Below are positions 1 to 11,617 of a DNA stretch of 64,000 bases, piece after piece. Each line of letters starts with the position of its first letter. Within the stretch, counting starts at the first letter, position 1. The notes beneath the pieces are model-generated. The model was not told the DNA's origin. It saw only the letters and a list, made by a program, of their open reading frames with translations, and did no database searches. A program made the position numbers and the translations under genes. The DNA is taken from the NCBI GenBank assembly GCA_037043015.1, contig CM073322.1:7575601-7639600 (forward strand). The letters are read 5' to 3'. Origin of the DNA: Bryum argenteum (lineage: Eukaryota > Streptophyta > Bryopsida > Bryales > Bryaceae).

Positions 1-1485
1 TTGGAAATAGCCTAGGTAAAAATTACATTTTTATCCATTTCATGTATTTTAGTTGTTAGCATGTGTAAACCAACAACATGTAATTTAATAAATGATTTGA
101 ATCCATAGTTTTTTTATTGTATCTTCTTTAAAGTATCATTTATTATTGCACAGAGGAAGTGTATCACTATGAATACTATTATATAATATTATGTGCAGGT
201 TTTACAACTTCATAGTCATTAGCTATAACACAAGATTTGACTTCACAGTTTGCAGATCGAGCTATGTATGCGCGTGCATCTTCAAACTTAAGATGAAAAC
301 AATGAAAGGTATGGGCAACTCCAATTATTGTTTAAATGAGATATCATCACTAGGAAGGAGGATGTAAAAATCACAAAAGAATTGGCATTGTTAAGGATGT
401 ATCAATATGTGAATAGCAATGAGGTTTGTCAGTGTGCCGTGATAAAATTTGGAGGACAACAAGCATCGTACATGGTTGCGGAAACATCTTCAATTATAAG
501 GGTTGTGCAAGTTATTCTCCACTTTGGACACTATTTTGTAAAGTTTATTTTAATTTTGGGTAATAAAACTATTCAATATACTAAATAAAGCGCAAAATTT
601 TAAAGAGCCACAACTCCTTCATCTTAACTCCATTTAGGACAAATGTATTTGGGTAGAGTCCCAAATAAAGTTTTGTTTGAGTAGTAAGAATTGCAAACCT
701 GTAAGATATTGTATAAATTAATGAGATGCATTTTGGTGAAGGCACCTTGTGTTTGTGGATTTTCAAACATTAGGCCATTTAATGCCATTTAATGATAAAG
801 TTTAATAACTGTCTGGTTGGAAGATTATTTATCCAAATAATTTTGGTATTAGATATGCAATGATGTTTCTGCAAAGAAAAAAGTCAAACAAATGAATGAT
901 TTTTGACGAGCTATATTTCATCGACCATTAGATTTCAACTTTATTTATTTAGAATGGATTCAAATGCACAATTTTATTTTCACTAATGACACTCCTTATA
1001 CAATAATTTTTTAGAGTTGAAAGACCTCCGAGCGTTTGAGGGTTAAATAGCAGAGGGTCATGTGCGGCCCCTACAATAATGCATGCTATTCTTTTCTCTC
1101 TTTTTTTGTTTGTTATTTCTCATAATTTTATTTTGATTTTGTACCTATTTTTTTAACAATATCACATTATACAAAAATCTTCAAATACATTATCAAATAC
1201 GTCACCTCTTATTCATATCACACTTTCAGGTGAACCTGATGGTGTGACATTATCGAGGTCAAACTGTATGTCGTCAAAATGAAATATTTATGAAAGGAGA
1301 AGCCCACGTTTTTAGGACATTATGTTTTCAAATAATAAATAAATTTTGATGGTGAAAAAGAGAATCTTAAAGAATATCCTAATATCCACATTTTTGATAA
1401 ATTTCTCAGCATTCCGAAGAAAGACTCAAATATAAGGTAGAAGGTTTTATTTGTGATGACCGAGTACAATATTGCTTAGAACGAA
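1..1485. other. AT-rich intergenic DNA, no gene seen
   Basis: No coding stretch with recognisable protein similarity, no tRNA-like fold and no clear TIR was found by eye. The few open frames are under 70 codons, have AT-driven composition and no family motif, so I leave them out. Confidence 0.6.
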
Positions 1486-1633
1486 ATAAACCTAAAATCT
1501 TCAATATTTGAGTATGTATTCATTCTAAGAATTTAAGTTACTAAGTGTAATAGAAAAGTATAAACCTAAAATCTTCAATATATGAGTATGTATTCATTCT
1601 AAGAATTTAAGTTACTAAGTGTAATAGAAAAGT
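1486..1633. repeat. 74-bp tandem duplication, two copies
   Basis: A 74-bp unit beginning ataaacctaaaatc occurs at 1486-1559 and again directly at 1560-1633. I see one substitution between the copies (attt versus atat near the start), so the duplication is recent. No gene is associated. Confidence 0.9.
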
Positions 1634-1667
1634 ATAATGAGAATAAAAAGTAACAAGGCCTACGTAC

Positions 1668-1787
1668 GGCTCCCATATACATTCAATAAGCATTCCTTTT
1701 AAACTTTGTCAAAGGTTCAATACAGGCTCCCATATACATTCAATATGCATTCCTTTTAAGCTTTGTCTAAGGTTCAATACAGGTTCC
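1668..1787. repeat. 57-bp tandem duplication, two copies plus stub
   Basis: A 57-bp unit starting ggctcccatatac lies at 1668-1724 and 1725-1781, with the first bases of a third copy after it (ggttcc). The copies differ at a few positions. It starts 34 bp after the 74-bp tandem, so two independent short duplications sit side by side. Confidence 0.88.
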
Positions 1788-2630
1788 TTATAGGAACGAT
1801 ATAAAAACTATATAGTAATTGTACAACTCTTTGTATTAATATAGTTTCTATACTGAAACGACTGTGTGTAGATTTTCTGTATCGAAAACATATTGAAATA
1901 AACTTGTACAAAATTAATAAAACTTGGCAATAATACACTTGGCAATAATACGCTTTCAGTGTAGTTAAGCTATAAGGGATAATTCATGATTACAAATGCA
2001 TGGTTAATATGCAGGTTCAGTTGAGGTGGCCACATGAATGAGAAATATATGGGAAAGATATGGCTCTTCCTTCGTCCCAGTTATCCTTTAACCAATTAAA
2101 CTAACGTTTCCAGATTTAGGTGAGTTTGAAGTACTGTATAGGTGAAAAGAAAAGACATCCAAAACATATTCAGAACACGGCACATATTCAAAACATGCTT
2201 CCCCACCTAGTCAATGTACTGTACAACAGCTTCAGAAGTCTGTCGCCTGCAAATTCAAAAAAACCAGAACAGCGAAGCCAATGTACTGTACAGACAGCCT
2301 ACTAAGCCCTCGAACTTCTGAGATCCCACAATTGCCAGGTGCTTGCCAAAAACTGGACTTCAGAAGTTCCTATATGTTCTGATAAAAGTTGCACTACAAC
2401 ACCTCTCTACCAGACTACCATTTCACGAGGAACAAATCACAACGAGATAGAGCATCATCTACAGACAGATAGTTTCAAAGATTTCAGACTTAAAATGAAT
2501 GAAACGCAACCTAACAGTCAAACGGGCATCGACTAATCCTCCTCCTAGTACTTGTTACATGGAATCTGCTGAGAACAAAATTGTGTCCGGAAGTCTCATG
2601 AATCGAGACATGCTATCTATCATCTGATGT
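1788..2630. other. 3' flank of the G3BP-like gene
   Basis: No gene is visible. The part next to 2630 is less AT-rich and probably holds the 3' UTR of the minus-strand gene, but no poly(A) signal can be assigned with confidence. The short open frames here carry no motif. Confidence 0.5.
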
Positions 2631-5585
2631 TCAGACTGCAGCAACTGCCGGAGGACCGTTGCTGCGAGCAGGTGGAGCGGCACCAGGGTTGCGTCTGGGT
2701 GCTCTCTGGCCTTCGGAGCGGCGCTCACCGCCGTATGCTGGCACACCGGTGCCATTGGAGTTGGGATAGCCCCCTCCACGGGCTGGTCCAGAGCCCCCAC
2801 GGCCGCCCCTCATTCCACCGTCAGAGTCTTGCCCCATGCCACGCCCACCGTAGCTTCGGCCACCACCGTATGCACCTCGGCCTCGTCCTCCTTCGTTCCT
2901 GTCGTTCCTGAATGGCCCACGCTCACCTCTGTTGTTGTCGTTTGAACGCCTTGGACCTGTGCAATGCCATTGTTAGCCAAATTGAATTTCACTGATACGC
3001 ATTCACTCATACAAGATAAAAGAATTTTGTGAATTGATCCAACTGAGTGAGCAACGCTGATGGAGGATGATGCTGCTCAAAATACCTCGACTCATGGCTT
3101 TCTTCTCCTCAATGTACACTGGGCGCCCTCCAATCGTCACAGGAGAAGCCTGCACATCAAATCAAAACATCCATTACAACCCGAGATCGCTGTGGAAGAA
3201 TTTAAACCGAAACGATAAACATCTATGACTTTTATTCAAACATGTTGCACAAAGTAACACATTGATTCTTAGCCACCATCATCCTGCAACCAATCGCATC
3301 TTGGCTGAGATTACCTCAATAGCGCTCTGAGCTCCTGTTGGTTGTTCAAACTCCACAAACGCGTAGCATACACCTTGCTGTTCACCACCAACATAATCAA
3401 CATCAACGTCCACAGTACATGTACACAAATCAAACCAGACTGACTCCACAATTGCTGCAGTAAAACCAGATCACATCATTGATTGCAGAAGCACTACGCA
3501 CCTTCTGGTTCTTCACATTCACGCCGCCAGCCTTCACCTGACCGAACTCCGAGAGCTTAGTTTCCAACTGGGAAACTGTGATGTTCATTGGCAAGTTCTT
3601 GACATACACAGACCGCCCATCAGCTGCACAACGATCTGAGTTAGAACCGGGTAAGCTTTTCAAACGTGTCAGGCTCGACATCACATACGCACATCTACGT
3701 CACGCTACTTTACACAAATATTTGCACTGATTTCGGTGCATTCAGCCTACTCTTCGATAAATGCTCCTTCAAATATGTTCAACTAACCTTCAGTATCCAC
3801 AGGAGCAATCTTCTCTTGGGCTTCCTCTGAGAAGGAGGTAACAGGGACAGCAGCAGGAGCAGGTGCAGCAGGGGCGGGGGACGGTGAGGACGCTGCTGCA
3901 GGACGATCGGCTACGGGTTGAGGTGCGGCCTTTGTCATCCCGACCACCCTCAGCTGTACAAAGACCACCCAAAGTAAGTCAGAAAACAACTACATACTGT
4001 TTAAAACAAAACGGTTTCAACTCACACAAAAATAAGATTCAACGGAACCACGGGCACTCACAATCGACGCATACGAGTGCTTCTTCGGTTCCTCGCCCGA
4101 CGCAGGCTCTGGCTCGTGCACGTTTGCGGCTGGGCTGCTCTGGACCATTGGAGACTCGGGCTCCTCAATCACCGGTGCCGTCGTGTTCTCTACTGGCGCT
4201 GGGCCCGCTTCGTCCTCGGCTTCAGTTGCTGGTGCTTCTGAAACGTCATGGATTTCCTCCGCTGGTGGCTCGCTCTCCAACTCAGGCGTAATCTCCCTCA
4301 CCACCTCGGGCTCAGGAACTGACACCTTCTGCTCCACAGCTGCATATACCACAAATACACCATATTGGTCATGCTCAGCCGCACAATTTGAGTTGGACAA
4401 AGAAGCATCTATCACATAAAACCTGCTGCTCACCTGGCTCTGGAGCAGGTTGATGGGCAACCGCTGGCTCCGGAGTATAGGCAGGCTGGCTGCTTTCTAC
4501 GCGTGCCTGAGCGGCCGGGTGAGTCTCCACGTCCAGATAGCGGAAGATGTCGTTCAGAACGAAGTAGCCTTTCTCCTGGGGAGCCAGGAAGAAGCTCTGC
4601 ACGAAATTCCTCTTCTCGTTTGCCTTAGTGGATAGCGACCCAGTGACCAACACCAGTACTCCCCCACCGTGGGAATCCTGAGAATCGACTGTCTTGATCT
4701 CAGCCTTGAGCTCGCTGTAGTCTGAGGACATCACTTTCTTGTAAATCTCCTGCAAGCACCAAGAACAGCAATTCAAAACGCTGCAGTGACCAGAAATATT
4801 TCGCTGAAAAAAATATGGATGAAAGTTGCTCTTGAAGACGAGCAAGAAGGTATCTAAAAAGGAAGCAGTACTTTGCGGTGTTTAAAATGGCAATCACAGG
4901 AGAACTGGTCACTCTGTGAGGAGACTGGTGACCATAAAATCTAAGTATATCAAATAGAGAAAGTCAGTGAGTTCTATCACAAGAAATCCTTTTCCCCTTT
5001 TGTCAACAAACCTCAAGAGACTAAAAACCATAACTAGGTTACAACAAGGTGACATTAAACCAGTCAGACATTTTCTCATATAGAATGAAGATACGGCAGA
5101 GGTCGAGCTACGTGATAACTCCACACACGAATTCTGGAATCCAAGATCATGCCTGAATCACAATGATAGATACTCACCCGCTGAGTTCCAACAGTGTCTA
5201 CGGCACCATCCGCGCCCGCTTCAGCCCGAGTCAGACGACTCGCATCGGTGTAGAATCGATGCACAACCTGTGGTGACTGATGCAGAACATTGTAGTACTG
5301 GTTCACGAAGGCGTTTCCCACCTGCAAGGTAAACATTGAAGAACTAGTGTATTAGAACGGGAGACCACCCATGTCGTTCGACACATTCCATAAGACCGGC
5401 GAAACATAAACTGCTCCCGTCGGAGAAGAATTCGTAGAACGAAGCAGTCAGTCGATCGGATCTTCCCACAAACCGAACATGGTCAAAGCTATGAAACGTC
5501 CACAGAGTAAAGAACAGGAAAGAGAGCTCACCACATGTGCGGCTGCAGCAACATGCGCTGGAGGGTTCGCAGGCTGGTTAGCCAT
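2631..5585 (-). CDS. G3BP-like protein: NTF2 domain + RRM + RGG tail
   Basis: Nine coding exons read on the minus strand: 5585-5532, 5321-5178, 4749-4434, 4339-4062, 3953-3788, 3623-3502, 3377-3315, 3149-3086, 2956-2631. All junctions are GT-AG and the phases join without a break to give 510 aa. An NTF2-like domain (about residues 16-139) begins with VGNAFVNQYYNVLH and contains FVQSFFLAPQEKGYFVLND. An acidic, Pro/Ala/Glu-rich linker follows (about 140-320). The RRM (about 323-400) shows RNP2 VYVKNLP and RNP1-like GVCYAFVEF. The tail is Gly/Arg-rich (RGG/RG repeats). This order is that of plant G3BP-like (Ras-GAP SH3-binding) proteins, which bind RNA and join stress granules; in this family the NTF2 domain dimerises and recruits partners. 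The start is the ATG at 5585, just after a splice acceptor, so the 5' UTR is split by an intron. The family call is firm; the cellular role is inferred from the family. Confidence 0.95.
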
Positions 5586-6750
5586 GATTCCTGCAAGAAT
5601 CGAGAAAGCCTTCAGTACGTCACTCGTATCACAAAAAACCTGCTGGCTACTTACTGACTTGAGATTCGACATTTTACGCATTAGAATAAATCTCACTACA
5701 TGCAGATTGTAAACCGCCGAAACGTTCAATCCCAACACTCATCGATACAGAAGAAAGATCACAGAAAGTCACAAACTGAAGAAATCTCGGATAGTCTACC
5801 GAGTAAAGAACTGCTACGAAGCAAATAAAACTCCTCACACCGTGGGGACTTAGCGGAGAAATCACGACTGATGTCGGCAGAAACACCTAAGCTACTAACA
5901 AATCAAGAGTCTATTTCTCAACAACTGCAACAAACAAGACTGTCAACCCAAGTTGTCAATACAGCCGTTCGCCGATCTTAAGAAAATCAATCATCGTAAC
6001 CATGACGATAGCTTGATCAACTCTGCGTATCACCTCAAGACTCTTTCTCAACTTTCCGACAACGGCAACCTCAACCAAAGCCAAAGTGCATGGTCTTGAG
6101 AAGATAAAAAATCGTGACGAGCACAAATATCTTGATTCCGTCTGCAGAACGCCTATACAACTAAAGGGCTGTTTCTCAACATGCCGACAATAACAATCAC
6201 AACCGAAACCGAAGTGCAGGATCTTAAGAAGATAGACTATTTGAACAGCTTATTCACACCTAAAAAAACTCAACAATCAAGAGACTATCTCTCGACGTAC
6301 CGACAACAGAAACAAAAAAGACTGTCAGACGGACAATGCGAGGCAATACCTGGTCTCACACCGCTCCGGTGTGCACCGACAGCGCGCTCCGGTCTCCCAC
6401 TGCGCGAGCCGCACTGAAACTTCCCCGACTAACCTCAATACTGCGCTCGGAAATCGAAGCCTCGGAAAAGAAACCGTCTGAAGCAGAAAGAATACTCGCG
6501 ATTACAATGGCAACTGCCTCCGCCCCGTTCTTCGCCGATACTGGACCAAAATGGGCGCGACAAACACCGAGCAGGAGTCCCTGGACCGGAGCGGAAGTGC
6601 TCGTCGGCCACCAAGGGGGCAGGGGCGATGGTGGTGGGGGCAGGGGAGCAGGGGAATGGCGTTGAGAGCGATGCAGAGGCAGAGCGGGAAGTTCGAAATG
6701 GCACAACGACCATCGAAACCGGTTTCTGTGCCTTGTTGGAGGTTTTACTC
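5586..6750 (-). promoter_or_regulatory. 5' leader region of the G3BP-like gene, probably with a UTR intron
   Basis: Minus-strand sequence just before the ATG at 5585 ends in a CAG acceptor, so the 5' UTR must be spliced from an upstream non-coding exon, probably in the GC-richer stretch at about 6340-6740. The intervening DNA holds degenerate tandem repeats (separate entry). No convincing protein frame is present. The exact transcription start is not visible. Confidence 0.6.
5905..6345. repeat. Four degenerate ~116-130 bp tandem units in the leader
   Basis: The phrase ct-tttctcaac recurs at 5911, 6041, 6169 and (as ctatctctcgac) 6285, giving periods of 130, 128 and 116 bp. Around each, the same order of words recurs: the caac phrase, then a cgacaa/caaca stretch, then in several units an aagtgca-like word and a cttgagaagat-like word. 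The copies are strongly diverged, so this is an old tandem array inside the leader or leader intron of the minus-strand gene. Confidence 0.65.
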
Positions 6751-6765
6751 AAACCCTAACCCTAA
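6751..6765 (-). promoter_or_regulatory. Telo-box upstream of the G3BP-like gene
   Basis: aaaccctaaccctaa lies at the upstream edge of the GC-rich leader. Telo-boxes (AAACCCTAA) are known plant promoter elements of growth and translation-related genes and usually lie near the transcription start. Position and orientation fit the minus-strand gene. Two repeat units are too few to call a telomeric tract. Confidence 0.55.
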
Positions 6766-6789
6766 TCTCTCGTGGCTTAGCCTTTAATT

Positions 6790-7178
6790 AAACTTTTGAT
6801 TTGGTGTAAACGTGTATTCTGCCTCGGGTTTTGCACCCACTTATTATTAATTTGAGGGACAAAAAGAAATATTTGAAAAAATGGAGGAGTAAGTGGTCAA
6901 TGCAAATGGAGGGCCAATTTATTTATTTTTAAATTCTAACCACTATTATCATTGATTGTAAGTGAGAATATAGGGAAAAATTCAGTCTTGATGAAAAGTA
7001 GGCTCTTTTTATGGTTATGGTTAATTCGAGGGAAAGGAGATGGGAGGGAGAGAAACAGAGAATTAAAACTTTGTTTGGGAACAAGTACCACATACTTTCA
7101 AGTGCACTTTACAGCTAGTCTAATTTGAGTTTGTAATAGTTTTAAATAAGATTCAAAGTTACATATGAAGTTGCGATT
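6790..7178. other. AT-rich intergenic DNA, nothing recognised
   Basis: Lies upstream of the telo-box. I see no gene, TIR or RNA. Confidence 0.5.
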
Positions 7179-7265
7179 GCTGATGTTTTATAATACATAT
7201 AGTCTATGCTAATGTTTCAAAATACACATAGCCTTTGCTAATGTTTCAAAATACACATAGTCTTT
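7179..7265. repeat. 29-bp tandem repeat, three copies
   Basis: Units start at 7179, 7208 and 7237 with gctaatgtttcaaaatac or a close variant. The second and third are nearly identical; the first is more diverged. Confidence 0.85.
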
Positions 7266-7484
7266 ACAGGATTCTCTTGTTTATGTTGAGTCATTTCATG
7301 AAGAATTACATTAACTAAATGAAGGTTGGTTCATGGTAATGATTTTAAATGGTTATTGGATTCCTACTTGTGAGGTAAAAGACTCATTTTCCTCTCTTTG
7401 TACACATACATTTAGAAATATTGATACTTCATTGTGTTAATTTTACATGTGGTTAAAGACTTTGTCAATAATTCTAACTTGATT

Positions 7485-8462
7485 TTAGCCCCTAAACGTC
7501 CTTGGGGTATTTTTAGCCAAAAACTCATTTTCAAAAAAAGTGATATAGATGAAAATAAAGATAAGCTATTCAGATCTCAACCATACAAACTTGTAATAGA
7601 CTTGTAGTATATCATGTGGACCAAAACTTGACTCATGGGACCTCATAGATTGCGAGATCATAACATTTTAGTGCGCAAAACAGGCTACAAAATACCATCA
7701 TTTCCACTTTGAAGTGAAAACACTACCAACATGAAATTTGCAATCAAAAAACCAGCAACTAGAAAGTTTTTCATCTTCATCTCAATGACACTCTTGTACC
7801 AAAAAAATTCACCAAAAAAAAATCTTGTCAAATAGTAGTCTTGTAGTCGTGAAAACTGCCAAAAATTTTACAAAGGAAAAATAGTCCAAAACTAGACCCC
7901 TCGCACTCAAATCCATGTCTTTTCTTCAATATATCCTCGATTAGGTCAAGGTTTCTACCACTAAAAATAGACTATAATTGGAATCCATCCCAAAAAATAA
8001 AGTCAAAATCTAACGGTGGATGTAGGAGATCTAGCTCTTCAAAAATCATCCATTTTTTCACTTTTTTCATCGTAGAAACATCATTGCAAAGCCAATACCA
8101 AAGTTATCTAGATCAAAAAACTTCCAACTACAAAGTTGTTGGGATGCATTTAAATATCAAACTTATGAAAAAAAATTCATGAAAAACTATTTTAGATTTC
8201 ACATAATTGGCTTGCAATGGTAAAACATGCCAAATGTTTGAAAACCCAAAAACAAAAGCTGCCTTTACTAGAATCCATGCCATTTATTCATACTTTATTT
8301 TATGAGTCTGCAATTTTTACCACATAAACTAGATTTGATTTGTGACCTAACACAAGTGATTTCGTCAAAAACGGAGTTCGGATGAAGAAGTTATGGCTCT
8401 TCAAAGTTTCTGCCCTTCATCCAAAATGTCGTTTTTCGACACTAGGGACGTTTAGGTGTTAG
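7485..8462. mobile_element. ~978-bp non-coding TIR element, CCCCTAAACGTCC termini
   Basis: The left end reads ttag then CCCCTAAACGTCC and the right end GGACGTTTAGGTG then ttag. The two termini are inverted copies with one clear mismatch, and the flanking TTAG repeat looks like a 4-bp target duplication one base from TTAA. No transposase frame is present, so it is non-autonomous. Its termini match the CCC(C/T)TAAA ends of the shorter elements at 28.3, 31.1, 32.4, 34.4, 49.6, 53.0 and 53.8 kb, so I place it in the same piggyBac-like group. Confidence 0.65.
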
Positions 8463-8912
8463 CTTGCAAAACAAAACATAAACTAAGTTATTTATAATTT
8501 ACTACATGTTACAGTTGTTTTTCAAAATGAATTTTAATACCAATAAAGATACACATATTATGATTCTGTCCACAGAAGTTTAAGGAGCTTTGCATAAACC
8601 AAGACTATGAACTACATACTTTTAAATTGGAACAAAAGAAGTGCAAATATTCAACATGTATCTTACAAATCATCCAAAAACATTCATCCATTTGCTCACG
8701 GACTTACTCTTCATCCATCTGTCGACGTCATCTTCTCTGCTGGTTTCCATAGCTGCGAGTCTCCAAGCTATGGCCAATGAAAGAAAGCCTCGAATGCCAC
8801 GCTCAGCTACTGCTGCGATCAATTCCTCCGAGATTGGGTTGGCTTCACCGCTTCGCGATCTGTTTTCAGTTGGGTTCCGATTATTTCGAGCTTCCGGGGT
8901 TCGACGACGACT
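8463..8912. other. 5' flank and probable 5' UTR of NF-YC
   Basis: AT-rich up to about 8700, then a CT-rich and GC-richer stretch typical of a plant 5' UTR. The open frame running through here on the plus strand has no NF-YC similarity and is not taken as coding. Confidence 0.5.
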
Positions 8913-10792
8913 ATGGATCACGACGATGCGAAGGTACTTGATCAATCGCTTCGTGCATGTTGCTGTTTGCCGTTCGATGCTACGAACGGCGAGGATCAAT
9001 TCCTCGCTTTTCTTGTGGCACCTTGATTCCTACTGCCTGTGCCTGGCCCTGTTCCGAACTCTAAATTTTGCAGTTCTAGCTCACTACAAAAAATAATTAC
9101 ATTTTTGTTCATGCGTCAACATACTTTAGAAAGTCGGAAGGTGGTTGTGATTCTCGGTGCAAGTGCTTGAATGTTTTGCCCTTCTTTATGAATGTCTTGT
9201 CTCGTAGAGTTATGTTTTGTATTGTATCAGCTCGTGAGCGACATATACTTCCTTTGGGTTTTGTGTTGATACTTAAGGTTCTTTACCACTGACACAAAGG
9301 TTCTAAATTAGAGATGACAGTAATTTAAGAGAGGAACTGATTACTTGATCGGGTGTGTGTGTAGATGCAGCAGCCGCAGCTTCACTATCAACAAGTGCAG
9401 AAGCAACTGTTGGCCGAGTTTTGGAGTCAACAAATGATGGAGATGCAGCAAGTTACTGGTACGTGTTTGATTATCAATCCTCGCAGCAACATGTTGCTGG
9501 TGAAGAATTTATCTAACACTTGCATTCTGCAGATTTCAAGACTCATCACTTGCCTTTAGCACGTATCAAGAAGATCATGAAATCGGATGAAGATGTTAAG
9601 GTTAGCTTCCCCTTTGCCTATCTTTCGATTCTCAGTTGGCTGTGTCTCATTCAAGCACTTGATCGTCTGTAAGTGAGGAATGAATTTGGATTTGATACTG
9701 AATATCTGAGTATGTACAGATGATTGCAGCAGAAGCTCCAGTGTTATTTTCAAAAGCTTGCGAGATGTTTATCTTGGAATTGACCCTTCAGTCGTGGATT
9801 CATACCGAGGAGAATAAGCGACGAACATTGCAAAGGAATGATATTGCCGGTGCCATCAGCAGGGGCGACATCTTCGATTTCCTTGTCGACATTGTTCCAC
9901 GCGATGAGTTAAAGGTGCATTGCTTCTGTTTAATCCCAGATACTCAAATCGAAACTTTTCTGCAAATCACATACTTCTATCTTCAGGACGTGATCTAGTG
10001 ACGCACTTTGTATTACCTTCTCACTTATGGACGTGACCACAAGTTAAATCCTTCTCTTTGAATCTGGCTCTCGGCAGGAGGAAGATTTGGGCGTGCCATG
10101 GACTGGAGTTGCTGGTGAACCCGTTCAATATGGAGGATTGTACTACCCGGCCATGCCCGGGCAGCAAATGCATCATGCTATGGGAGCTCCTGTAAGCACC
10201 GTCTTTAGCATATATACTGCTCTGAATCATGTGTGACCTAAATTATAAGGAAGAACGCGATAAGTGTTCGATGGTGCTCCTACAAATGTGATTTGAGGCT
10301 GTAGCTTTCGTTGTACATGATTAAGTTTCTTCATGATGCAAGTTCAGCGTTGCTTATAGTCAATGTCGTCTTGATGTAGGAGATAATGGTTGGCCAGCCA
10401 GTTACCGGTATTCCTCCAATGTATCAGCCACCACAGGTGAGTATTTGCAACTTCTAATGAAGTCTGGATATTGAAGCTTGTTCCTGTAATTAACTTGAGG
10501 CTTTTACGCTGTTGCATTCAACCCTAAGTTCCTATCGAAGTCAGCAGTCTAAGAACCTTCTTAGGACGTCACGAGTAATACTATACATATCTGGACGATG
10601 AAATTGGTCGCCATCAGCGTTCAAGTTAACTCTTTTACTTTCAGCTGTGCATGTAGGTTTTACTACGTATGTCTTCACGCCTTAGGCACATGGTTATTAT
10701 GCCGTGTGTACCAAACTAATTACATTCGGTCGTTTGTATTCTTCCAGGCTAGCTTTCCACCCGAGCAGCAGCAGCAGCAGCAGCAACCATAA
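8913..10792 (+). CDS. NF-YC: NF-YC subunit of the CCAAT-binding NF-Y complex
   Basis: Seven exons: 8913-8933, 9365-9458, 9533-9600, 9720-9914, 10078-10191, 10380-10436, 10748-10792, all GT-AG and phase-consistent, giving 197 aa. NF-YC pairs with NF-YB through histone folds and, with NF-YA, binds CCAAT boxes in promoters. The histone-fold core (about residues 44-122) shows the family signatures [42 protein letters not shown] and [16 protein letters not shown] Gln-rich segment ([17 protein letters not shown]) precedes it, as in plant NF-YC, and a short Gly/Pro/Tyr tail ends in seven Gln. The first exon is only seven codons; its ATG and donor are good and phase 0 matches. If it is not used, translation could start at the ATG at 9365, which directly follows an acceptor. 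Family call firm; exon 1 less so. Confidence 0.93.
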
Positions 10793-11331
10793 CAGCAGTT
10801 GCAGTGCTCGTCAGGGGAGAGCTAGAAATCTGAGGAGACAATTAGTGCAGTTGTGTTGCAGCATCATTCAGGGCTTTGTGGAGTCACACGGGGAGTGACT
10901 CGTTCATGGGTGTGAACGGCAATGGTCGAATTGCCCTTGCCAGCATCTTCATGTGGAGATGATGCCGGGAGATTCAGGGCCATGGCCAAGTTGCGGCATG
11001 CTAGTAAGGACGATCGTAGAAGCAAGTGTAGTAGAATAGTTTAGGGTAGAGGTAGAGCAAGCAGCTGAGCACTGGGCTTGTGTGAGCAGCTAGCTTGGAG
11101 TAGGACGGGGATGCAATGCTTGAAGTTGCGCTTGCGATTGTGTGAGCTGAAGCAGCGGCGATGTTGTAAATGAAAAATTGGTTGTGATTCAGAGTCGTGC
11201 TTTTGATGGTGTTGCGCTGGCGTGGTTCCAAGTGTATCGAGCTCACGAGGGACTGTAAGCAGAATGTCACTAGTGAAATGGGGAGAGGGTAAGTGAATGG
11301 AATTCTGTAGTGAGAGAGAAAGAGGGGGTTT

Positions 11332-11376
11332 GTCCCATATGCCTTGTGAGTGTGGAAGTTGGGGTCGGGGTATATG
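11332..11376 (+). promoter_or_regulatory. U2 snRNA promoter: USE and TATA box (left copy)
   Basis: GTCCCATATGC at 11332-11342 resembles the plant snRNA upstream sequence element RTCCCACATCG, about 70 bp before the RNA 5' end. tatatg at 11371-11376 is TATA-like at about -31. Plant U-snRNA genes use this USE plus TATA pair, and the wide USE-TATA gap is the RNA polymerase II type. Confidence 0.8.
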
Positions 11377-11401
11377 AGGCGTGGAGTTTGGTGGCAGAAA
11401 C

Positions 11402-11592
11402 ATACCTTTCTCGGCCTTTTGGCTAAGATCAAGTGTAGTATCTGTTCTTATCAGTTTAATATCTGATACGGGGATCATCGATCCCCATGATATTAATCTA
11501 ATTTTTCTTGGGAGCGGGACTATCCGGCAGCTTGCTGCCCGGTCCCGCGCGCGTCGCCTTGGTATTGCACTATCTCCTTGGCCGGCGCAACC
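11402..11592 (+). ncRNA. U2: U2 spliceosomal snRNA (left copy)
   Basis: U2 snRNA base-pairs with the intron branch point in the spliceosome. The 5' end atacctttctcggccttttg is the conserved U2 start. The branch-point-pairing GTAGTA is at 11435-11440, followed by the stem-loop IIa/b region and a U-rich Sm-site-like stretch (aatttttcttgg). Stem III is perfect here (GCGGGAC with GTCCCGC), and the 3' stem-loop ends near 11592. Length about 191 nt fits plant U2 (about 196). The 3' end is approximate. With promoter elements in place, it looks functional. Confidence 0.93.
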
Positions 11593-11617
11593 CTCTTCCC
11601 CTCCCCACCCGGAGGGA

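Noticed and set aside
382..588. 68-codon frame near the window start
   Set aside because: AT-driven composition, no domain, no neighbour or splice context.
2810..3010. Alternative minus-strand frame over the last G3BP exon
   Set aside because: The phase set by the upstream RRM exons selects the Arg/Gly-rich frame ending at 2631; the other frame is a shadow.
6751..6765. Interstitial telomeric repeat
   Set aside because: Only about two units, at a promoter position. A telo-box is the simpler reading.
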